The position numbers and the translations under genes are program-made. A stretch of DNA of 5,445 nt, from the NCBI GenBank assembly GCA_903925445.1, contig CAIYFE010000323.1:1-5445 (forward strand), read 5' to 3'. The stretch's first letter is position 1. Every line of letters starts with the position of its first letter. Positions 1 to 4,627 of this stretch are shown in pieces. The notes beneath the pieces are model-generated. The model was not told where the DNA came from, did not search any database, and worked only from the letters and a program-made list of their open reading frames with translations. Source of the DNA: an uncultured Burkholderiales bacterium. Its GTDB lineage: Bacteria; Pseudomonadota; Gammaproteobacteria; Burkholderiales; Burkholderiaceae_C.

Positions 1-912
1 ATTGAAAACTTCCGCCCCGGCGCCATGGAGGGTTGGGGTTTGGGGCCCGATGCGTTGTTGGAACTCAACCCGCGTCTGATCATGTTGCGCATCAGTGGCT
101 ATGGGCAAACAGGCCCCTACCGCGATAAGCCGGGTTTTGGTGTGGTCGCAGAGGCCATGAGTGGTTTGCGACATCTGAGCGCCGAGCCCGGTCGCGTGCC
201 CGTGCGTGTGGGCGTGAGCATCGGCGACACCTTGGCTTCTTTGCATGGCGTGATTGGCATTTTGATGGCCATGCACGAACGGGAGCGCAGCGGCAAAGGA
301 CAAGTCATCGATGTGGCTTTGTACGAGGCCGTGTTCAATTGCATGGAAAGTCTTTTGCCCGAATACAGCGCCTTTGGCGCTGTGCGGCAAGCGGCAGGAA
401 GCGCTTTACCGGGCATTGCGCCCAGCAACGCCTACGCCTGCAACGATGGTTATGTGCTGATCGCAGGCAATGGCGACAGCATTTTCAAGCGCCTCATGCA
501 AGCCATTGGCCGTGATGATTTGGGGCAAGATCCCGCACTGGCAGACAACGCAGGGCGGGTCCAACGGGTGGGCGAAATTGACGCGGCCATTGGCGCATGG
601 ACCTTGCCGCGTAGCGTGGTGCAAGTGCTGCAAGTGTTAGACCAAGCCGATGTGCCTGCGGGGCGCATCTACACCGTGGCAGACATTGCGGCCGATCCGC
701 ATTACTTGGCGCGCGGCATGATTGAGTCCGTGCAGATGGACGACGGCTCGTTGTTGGACTTGCCCGGCATCGTGCCCAAGTTGTCGCGCACGCCGGGTAA
801 CCATCGGCGCAACGCGCCTGCTTTGGGTCAAGACACGGTGGAGGTGTTGTTTGGCATGGGTCTGAGCCTTGATCAGATCCAAACCCTCAAAGACAAAGGC
901 ATCGTGGCCTGA
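1..912 (+). CDS. CaiB/BaiF family (class III) CoA-transferase, 5'-truncated by window edge
   Basis: This family moves coenzyme A between carboxylic acids, for example from a CoA-thioester donor to a free acid, in the cytoplasm. The reading frame is open from base 1. An ATG at 25 is internal, because the residues before it (IENFRPGA) are the family's typical 'ENFRPG' segment followed by 'WGLGPDALLELNPRLI'. The gene therefore starts outside the window. The visible part is 303 residues of a family usually near 400. Other family hallmarks are 'ISGYGQTGPYRDKPGF', then 'VGVSIGDTLASLHGVIG', where the Asp encoded at 226-228 fits the catalytic aspartate that forms the acyl and CoA intermediates. 'HERERSGKGQVIDVALYEAV' follows. 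The C-terminal 'DVPAGRIYTVADIAADPHYLARGMI' segment is also typical. The substrate cannot be read from the sequence, since homologues act on carnitine, oxalate/formate, succinate/malate, bile acids and others. The stop (910-912) lies 3 bp from the stop of the convergent exbD2, with no terminator visible between them. Confidence 0.93.
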   Translation: MENFRPGAMEGWGLGPDALLELNPRLIMLRISGYGQTGPYRDKPGFGVVAEAMSGLRHLSAEPGRVPVRVGVSIGDTLASLHGVIGILMAMHERERSGKGQVIDVALYEAVFNCMESLLPEYSAFGAVRQAAGSALPGIAPSNAYACNDGYVLIAGNGDSIFKRLMQAIGRDDLGQDPALADNAGRVQRVGEIDAAIGAWTLPRSVVQVLQVLDQADVPAGRIYTVADIAADPHYLARGMIESVQMDDGSLLDLPGIVPKLSRTPGNHRRNAPALGQDTVEVLFGMGLSLDQIQTLKDKGIVA

Positions 913-915
913 CGC

Positions 916-1347
916 TCACGGCGCGGCAAATTGCTCGGTGCCGACAATGCCCAACTTGGTCAGTCCGATGCGTTGTGCGCTGGCCATCACGCCAGCCACG
1001 GCTGAATATTTGGCTTTGGCTTGTGCGCGAATGTGCAACTCGGGTTGAGGGGTGTGTGTTTTGGCGTCGTTCAACAAGGCTTCTAAAGCAGCTCGGTCTG
1101 CCAACGATTTGCCGTTCCAGTGCACCACGTTTTGTGCGTCAATTTCAATTTGAACCACGTTGGGCTTTTGTTGCACGGGCGGAGGCGTACCCGTGGCCAT
1201 GTCTAAGTTGATGGAGTGCAGCTGCGCCGGTATGGTGATGATGAGCATGATCAGCAACACCAACATCACGTCGATCAAAGGCGTGGTGTTGATGTCCATC
1301 ATCACTTCGGGTTCGCTGTTGCTGGAGGAGGGCAGGTTCATGGCCAT
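916..1347 (-). CDS. exbD2: ExbD/TolR family protein, second paralogue (ExbD2)
   Basis: A 143-residue ExbD-type subunit of the proton-driven TonB energising complex. It has a short cytoplasmic N-terminus (about residues 1-22), one transmembrane helix (about 24-43, 'LIDVMLVLLIMLIITIP') and a periplasmic domain. The family motif 'INTTPLIDVMLVLLI' is intact, and Asp26 corresponds to E. coli ExbD Asp25, the membrane-embedded proton-path residue. The periplasmic part shares 'PQPE..IR' and 'GLTK' with the neighbouring paralogue but is otherwise well diverged, so this is an old duplication rather than a recent copy. The ATG at 1347 is favoured by AGGAGA (minus strand 1360-1355) at 7 nt spacing. That site lies inside the last codons of exbD1, whose stop is 2 bp away, which implies translational coupling. 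It is the last gene of the operon. TolR is an alternative for the family, but the tonB/exbB context favours ExbD. The symbol follows the Xanthomonas naming for the same gene order. Confidence 0.9.
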   Translation of the reverse strand: MAMNLPSSSNSEPEVMMDINTTPLIDVMLVLLIMLIITIPAQLHSINLDMATGTPPPVQQKPNVVQIEIDAQNVVHWNGKSLADRAALEALLNDAKTHTPQPELHIRAQAKAKYSAVAGVMASAQRIGLTKLGIVGTEQFAAP

Positions 1348-1349
1348 GC

Positions 1350-1772
1350 TTACTTCTCCTGGGGTTGCGTGACAAAACGCACTTTGGTCAATCCCGCCAT
1401 TTGGGCGGCGTACAGCACGCGCCCCACATCTTCAAAGTTGGCGTTGGCATCGCCGCGAATTTTGACTTCGGGTTGCGGTTTTTTCTCGGCAAAGCCTTGC
1501 AGTTGCTTGATCAAATCGGCGTTGCTGCGAATGGGCGCGTCGTACAAAAACGCTTGACCTTGCGCGTTGATCGACAAGATGACGTTGTCAGGCTTGGTTT
1601 CTTGCGGTTGCTGGGTTTCTTGAGGCAAGGTCACTTTGACCGACGTGGTGACAACTGGAATGGTGATCAAGAAGATGATCAAGAGCACCAACATCACATC
1701 GACCAGCGGCGTGGTGTTGATGGTGTTGAGCAGCTCGTCTTCCCCTTCGTTGGGGCCCAAGTTCATGGCCAT
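1350..1772 (-). CDS. exbD: ExbD biopolymer transport protein, first paralogue (ExbD1)
   Basis: A 140-residue inner-membrane subunit that works with ExbB to harvest the proton motive force and energise TonB. It has a cytoplasmic tail of about 22 residues rich in acidic residues, one transmembrane helix (about 23-43) and a periplasmic domain. In 'NTINTTPLVDVMLVLLI' the aspartate falls at residue 25, the same number as the essential Asp25 of E. coli ExbD. The length matches the family (about 140). It begins 3 bp after the exbB stop. The only ribosome-binding candidate is a weak AAGAAG (minus 1784-1779), so translation is probably coupled to exbB. An in-frame ATG two codons downstream is a possible alternative start. 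Its first codons (ATGGCCATGAAC) are identical to those of exbD2, and the transmembrane-coding DNA is also close to the paralogue. Identification as ExbD rather than TolR rests mainly on the neighbouring tonB. Confidence 0.93.
   Translation of the reverse strand: MAMNLGPNEGEDELLNTINTTPLVDVMLVLLIIFLITIPVVTTSVKVTLPQETQQPQETKPDNVILSINAQGQAFLYDAPIRSNADLIKQLQGFAEKKPQPEVKIRGDANANFEDVGRVLYAAQMAGLTKVRFVTQPQEK
1355..1360 (-). promoter_or_regulatory. Ribosome-binding site of exbD2 inside the exbD1 3' end
   Basis: AGGAGA on the minus strand, 7 nt before the exbD2 ATG. It is formed by the exbD1 codons for Gln-Glu-Lys just before its stop, so ribosomes finishing exbD1 are placed at the exbD2 start. It is the strongest ribosome-binding site in the operon. 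Confidence 0.7.
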
Positions 1773-1775
1773 GAT

Positions 1776-2516
1776 TTACTTCTTGGCCGAGCCCAGCAGC
1801 ACGGCGTGCAAGTCAGCGCCAAACGCGTTGACTTCTTCCATGGCGGATTTGTTGCGACGCACCAACCAGTTGTAGCCCAACACCGCGGGCACCGCCACCG
1901 CCAAGCCAATGGCGGTCATGATGAGCGATTCGCCCACTGGCCCGGCCACCTTGTCGATGCTGGCTTGACCGGACATGCCGATCTTGACCAAGGCGTTGTA
2001 AATTCCCCAAACCGTGCCAAACAAACCGACAAAGGGCGCGGTCGAGCCCACGGTTGCCAAAACTGCCAAGCCATCTTGCAAGCGGCTTTGCACTTGTGCG
2101 ATGGCGCGTTGGATGCTCATGGTCACCCACGTGTTGAAGTCCACCGCGCCCAAAAGCCCGTCGTGTTTGGTGGCGCCTTCTAAACCTTTTTCGGCGATGT
2201 AACGAAATGGGCTTTGTGCCTCCAAACTGTCCGCGCCTTGGCGCACGCTGCCCGCGCTCCAAAACGAGTCTTGCGCGGCCTTGGCTAGGCGCAACACCCG
2301 CGATTGCTCCAGCAGCTTGGTGATGATCACGTACCAACTGCCCATGCTCATCAAGACCAAAATCATCAAAGTGCCTTTGGCCACGATGTCGCCTTGTGCC
2401 CAAAGCGCCGACAAGCCGTAAGGGTTGTCGATGACTTCTTCGCCTGCCCAAGCGCTGGCAGCGACGCAAAAAGTCAAAAACGCAAGGGCCGTGCGGGGAA
2501 ATTTGTGGGTGTTCAT
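1776..2516 (-). CDS. exbB: ExbB proton-channel family protein (MotA/TolQ/ExbB)
   Basis: The polytopic inner-membrane subunit of the TonB-ExbB-ExbD energy transducer, forming the oligomer around the ExbD helices. As called it has 246 residues. An N-terminal hydrophobic stretch ending 'ASAWA|GEE' looks like a cleavable signal peptide. Membrane helices follow at about 47-67, 150-172 and 196-217, with a large cytoplasmic loop between the first two. 'STAPFVGLFGTVWGIYNAL' and 'GESLIMTAIGLAVAVPAVLGYNWLVRR' are family signatures. Thr168, Glu196 and Thr201 have the same spacing as E. coli ExbB Thr148, Glu176 and Thr181, so the channel residues are intact. Start choice: an ATG at 2528 gives 4 more residues but lacks a ribosome-binding site. 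The ATG at 2516 has GAGGA (minus 2526-2522) 5 nt upstream and gives a cleaner signal peptide. It lies 27 bp after the tonB stop, in one operon with tonB and both exbD genes. The signal peptide is seen in other ExbB proteins but not in E. coli ExbB. Confidence 0.93.
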   Translation of the reverse strand: MNTHKFPRTALAFLTFCVAASAWAGEEVIDNPYGLSALWAQGDIVAKGTLMILVLMSMGSWYVIITKLLEQSRVLRLAKAAQDSFWSAGSVRQGADSLEAQSPFRYIAEKGLEGATKHDGLLGAVDFNTWVTMSIQRAIAQVQSRLQDGLAVLATVGSTAPFVGLFGTVWGIYNALVKIGMSGQASIDKVAGPVGESLIMTAIGLAVAVPAVLGYNWLVRRNKSAMEEVNAFGADLHAVLLGSAKK

Positions 2517-2521
2517 GTGTG

Positions 2522-2526
2522 TCCTC
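2522..2526 (-). promoter_or_regulatory. Ribosome-binding site of exbB (decides the start)
   Basis: GAGGA on the minus strand sits 5 nt before the ATG at 2516-2514. It overlaps the start of the longer alternative reading from 2528, which has no purine-rich site of its own. This favours the shorter ExbB. Confidence 0.65.
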
Positions 2527-2543
2527 ATTCCAATGTGCGGAGC

Positions 2544-3179
2544 TTATTCCAAGCGCCAGGTGTAGCGAATCACGGCCCAGCTTTCTTCGGGCTTGCCATC
2601 TGCTGTGCCGGGTCGAAATTGGCATTTGGACAGCGCATTTTTGGCTGCTTCGTCCAACCGTGCGAAGCCTGACGATTTATCGACCAAGGCTTCCTTGACC
2701 TTGCCTTCGGTGCTGATCAAGAACTTGAGCGTGACCGTGCCTTCTTCTTCCAAGCGGCGCGAGGCGCTGGGGTAGTTGGGTTCGGCGCAATTGCCGCCGG
2801 CTTGTCGCGTGGCCGTTGTGCGAACAGGATTGGCCGCGACCGCTGGCGCAGCGGGAGCTGGCGTGGCCGCAGGCGCGGGTGGCGCGGTGATGGCGGGTGT
2901 TGTCGAAGTGGGGGGCGGCAAAGGCGCGGGCGCTACTGTGGGCGTGGCGGGTTTGGGGGGCGGGGGTGTTTTGGGAGCAGGCGGGGGCGGCGTGGCGGGT
3001 TTGTTGTCGGCCAGCAGCAAGGCCTCCACCGTGTTTTCGCTCACTTGTACGACTTTGTAGCCCAAGCCAGATGCGATCAACCAAAGCAGCAAGGCGTGCA
3101 ACATCAGCACCAGCCCAAGGCTGGCCAATGATTTTTTGGGTTTGAAAGGCGAGTAGCCCGATGACAACGAAGTAGACAA
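2544..3179 (-). CDS. tonB: TonB energy transducer protein
   Basis: TonB spans the periplasm and passes energy from ExbB/ExbD to TonB-dependent outer-membrane receptors (siderophores, haem, vitamin B12 and some carbohydrates). Its 211 residues contain a basic N-terminus (KPKK), a single uncleaved membrane anchor at about 17-41 with a His at 28 that probably matches the functional His20 of E. coli TonB, a Pro/Ala-rich spacer at about 60-118 (roughly 25 prolines, 'KPATP' twice, Pro4 runs) and a C-terminal TonB domain at about 125-211. That domain shows 'YPSASRRLEEEGTVTLKFLI', 'EGKVKEALVDKSSGFARLDEAA' and the terminal 'WAVIRYTWRLE'. Cys131 and Cys186 could pair in the oxidising periplasm. The frame has no ATG before Met26 inside the anchor, and a stop lies 10 codons upstream, so the start must be TTG. 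I chose 3179, with another TTG at 3167 possible; neither has a visible ribosome-binding site. It is the first gene of the operon. A Fur-type operator is expected for such genes, but I could not see one. Confidence 0.93.
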   Translation of the reverse strand: MSTSLSSGYSPFKPKKSLASLGLVLMLHALLLWLIASGLGYKVVQVSENTVEALLLADNKPATPPPPAPKTPPPPKPATPTVAPAPLPPPTSTTPAITAPPAPAATPAPAAPAVAANPVRTTATRQAGGNCAEPNYPSASRRLEEEGTVTLKFLISTEGKVKEALVDKSSGFARLDEAAKNALSKCQFRPGTADGKPEESWAVIRYTWRLE

Positions 3180-3183
3180 GCGC

Positions 3184-3214
3184 GTAAATCTAAGACAACT
3201 GTGTAAATTCTAAG
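3184..3214. repeat. Imperfect direct repeat upstream of tonB
   Basis: Two near-identical units, GTAAATCTAAG (3184-3194) and GTAAATTCTAAG (3203-3214), differ by one inserted T and have starts 19 bp apart. They lie just upstream of the tonB start, across the likely -10 region and leader. The arrangement resembles a tandem operator, but no known regulator consensus is recognised. Confidence 0.5.
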
Positions 3215-3237
3215 TTGCGGTTGCGTCAAGAAATCAA
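3207..3237 (-). promoter_or_regulatory. Candidate sigma-70 promoter of the tonB operon
   Basis: On the minus strand, TTGATT (3237-3232) and TAGAAT (3212-3207, five of six matches to the -10 consensus) are separated by 19 bp, which is longer than the ideal 17. Transcription would start near 3200, giving a leader of only about 20 nt before the TTG start. A second -35-like TTGACG (3229-3224) has only weak -10 partners. This is the best of several weak options. Confidence 0.3.
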
Positions 3238-3288
3238 CACAAATGTGCGGGAATGCCCTTTAAAAGCACAAAAGTAAGAAGATCGGCA

Positions 3289-3316
3289 CAATCTGCAGAT
3301 TGATTCGTGTCAATCT
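3289..3316. promoter_or_regulatory. Three-half-site palindromic operator candidate upstream of the MFS gene
   Basis: CAATCTG/CAGATTG (3289-3302) is a perfect 14-bp palindrome. Its right arm also takes part in a second inverted repeat, AGATTGA (3297-3303) with TCAATCT (3310-3316), separated by 6 nt. The result is three CAATCT-type half-sites in alternating orientation, with the two same-direction copies 22 bp apart, about two helix turns. The cluster ends 27 bp before the MFS ATG, so it would overlap the promoter or early transcript and suits repressor binding. No specific regulator family is recognised, and no regulator gene is in the window. Confidence 0.45.
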
Positions 3317-3327
3317 ATTCAACGCTC

Positions 3328-3332
3328 GGGAG
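3328..3332 (+). promoter_or_regulatory. Ribosome-binding site of the MFS gene
   Basis: GGGAG ends 11 nt before the ATG at 3344, slightly long but usable. An in-frame TTG at 3335 is only 2 nt away, too close to be the start, so the ATG is preferred. Confidence 0.5.
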
Positions 3333-3343
3333 TTTTGCGCACC

Positions 3344-4552
3344 ATGTTTACTCACCTTAAGCAGCGCGATGTGCTGTTCACCACGCTCATGGCGGCTGCC
3401 ATTTTGATGGTCACGATGGGCACTCGGCAATCGATGGGCTTGTACGTGGGGCCGTTGAACACCTCGACCGGTTTGGGCATTGTCAGCATCAGCTTGGCCT
3501 TGGCGGTTGGGCAGTTTGTTTGGGGCGCCATTCAGCCCATCGCGGGCGCAGTCGCCGATCGATTTGGCCCTCGCCCTGTGTTGATCGGTGGCTTGTTGCT
3601 GCTTGCCTTGGGCACGGCCGTGACGCCTTGGATGGATTCAGGAGTTGGCCTGATTTTGACCATGGGGCTGATGACGGCGGCGGGTTCGGGCGCGTGTAGT
3701 TTTTCTGTATTGATTGGCGCGGCGTCGCAGCGCATGCCCGCACAGTCGCGCGGAGAAGCCTCGGGCGTGATCAATGCGGGGGGCTCGCTGGGGCAGTTTG
3801 TCTTTGCGCCGATCAACCAAGCGCTGATTCAGTCCATCGGCTGGATGGGCGCCATGTGGACCATGGCGGTGGCGACTTTGGCAGCCTTGCCCTTGGTCAA
3901 CCAAATGACCCGCAACACCCATGCGCCACACGCAGCCTCGGCGTCTGGAGACGGTTTGGGTCGCGCTGTCAAAGATGCGATCAAAACGCCCAGCTATTTG
4001 TTGCTGCACTTGGGGTTTTTTACCTGCGGCTTTCACATCGCGTTTTTGGTCACGCACTTGCCGACCGAAGTGAATTTGTGTGGCTTGCCCGCCAGCGTGG
4101 CCAGTTGGTCATTGGCCATCATCGGCTTGGCCAATATTTTGGGCAGTTTGTACGCGGGTTCGTGTGTCAACAAATACCGCAGCAAATATGTGCTGGCTTT
4201 CATGTACGGCTCACGCGCGGTGCTGATCGCTTTGTATTTGTTGGCGCCCAAAACCAATCTGACGTTTTACTTGTTTGCGGCCGGTTTGGGCTTTACTTGG
4301 TTGGCTACTGTGCCGCCTACCGCCGCGATTGTGGGCAAATTGTTTGGCGTGCGCTACTTGGGAACCTTGTTTGGGTTGACGCTGCTGTCTCACCAAGTTG
4401 GCGGGTTTTTGGGCGCTTACTTGGGTGGGTTGGCGTTCAACGCGTTTGGTGACTACCAGTGGATGTGGTTTGCCGACATTGCTTTGTCTGCCATGGCCGC
4501 GTTGGTGAATTTGCCGATCAAGGAAGCCAAACCGCAACCCGTGATGGCCTGA
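3344..4552 (+). CDS. Major facilitator superfamily (MFS) transporter, substrate unknown
   Basis: A 402-residue inner-membrane secondary transporter of standard MFS length, with two six-helix halves joined by a hydrophilic loop at about 187-215. The first helix is followed by 'GTRQSMGLYVGPL', similar to the R-Q-S-x-G-L segment common in monocarboxylate/oxalate-formate-antiporter-like MFS proteins. Loop 2-3 carries the classic motif A as 'GAVADRFGPRPVLIGG' (about 68-83). 'SRGEASGVINAGGSLGQF' follows before helix 5, and a degenerate motif A repeat, 'GSLYAGSCVNKYRSKYVL' (about 267-284), marks the second half. These show the family but not the cargo; a small organic anion is a guess from the subfamily look. 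The ATG at 3344 is chosen over the TTG at 3335 because of the GGGAG position. It is divergent from tonB, has a possible operator upstream and a hairpin terminator after the stop, so it is probably a single-gene unit. Confidence 0.88.
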   Translation: MFTHLKQRDVLFTTLMAAAILMVTMGTRQSMGLYVGPLNTSTGLGIVSISLALAVGQFVWGAIQPIAGAVADRFGPRPVLIGGLLLLALGTAVTPWMDSGVGLILTMGLMTAAGSGACSFSVLIGAASQRMPAQSRGEASGVINAGGSLGQFVFAPINQALIQSIGWMGAMWTMAVATLAALPLVNQMTRNTHAPHAASASGDGLGRAVKDAIKTPSYLLLHLGFFTCGFHIAFLVTHLPTEVNLCGLPASVASWSLAIIGLANILGSLYAGSCVNKYRSKYVLAFMYGSRAVLIALYLLAPKTNLTFYLFAAGLGFTWLATVPPTAAIVGKLFGVRYLGTLFGLTLLSHQVGGFLGAYLGGLAFNAFGDYQWMWFADIALSAMAALVNLPIKEAKPQPVMA

Positions 4553-4575
4553 TCTCGCTGCTTGAGCCCACAAAC

Positions 4576-4604
4576 AACAAACCCCGCATGAAGCGGGGTT
4601 TGTT
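4576..4604. terminator. Bidirectional rho-independent terminator between the MFS gene and acs
   Basis: A perfect 12-bp stem, AACAAACCCCGC (4576-4587) with GCGGGGTTTGTT (4593-4604), and a 5-nt ATGAA loop. On the plus strand it runs into a T-rich stretch (TTTGTTTT). On the minus strand it continues GTTTG, moderately U-rich. It lies 23 bp after the MFS stop and 23 bp after the acs stop, placed to end both convergent transcripts. Confidence 0.87.
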
Positions 4605-4627
4605 TTGGGTGGCAGATGCCAACCAGA

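Noticed and set aside
931..947. Small inverted repeat (TTGCTCGG / CCGACAA) near the end of exbD2, considered as a terminator
   Set aside because: The stem is short, has a bulge, lies inside the exbD2 coding region and has no T tract on either strand.
1365..2183. Long plus-strand open frame (272 codons) opposite exbD1 and exbB
   Set aside because: Its translation is very rich in His, Gln, Gly and Arg with no recognisable domain, typical of the antisense frame of GC-rich membrane-protein genes. The minus strand here encodes clear ExbD and ExbB.
1813..2625. Second minus-strand open frame of 270 codons overlapping exbB in another frame
   Set aside because: It is Arg/His-rich with no domain and no ribosome-binding site, and it overlaps both exbB and the tonB 3' end, whose frames are strongly supported. 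It is a frame shadow.
2940..3000. GC-rich repeated tracts as a possible tandem DNA repeat
   Set aside because: They are explained by proline and alanine codons of the TonB spacer; the low-complexity DNA follows from the protein.
2776..3060. Plus-strand Gly/Ala-rich open frame resembling a repetitive structural protein
   Set aside because: It is the reverse complement of the TonB proline-rich spacer; proline codons read antisense give glycine. No independent evidence for a gene.
3180..3343. Fur box for iron control of the tonB operon
   Set aside because: Read on both strands, the region has no sequence close to the GATAATGATAATCATTATC consensus. A matrix scan could still find a degenerate site.
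3856..4452. Plus-strand 198-codon open frame inside the MFS gene
   Set aside because: It is an out-of-frame shadow with Arg/Gln/Gly-rich sequence, while the MFS frame shows clear motifs and helices throughout.
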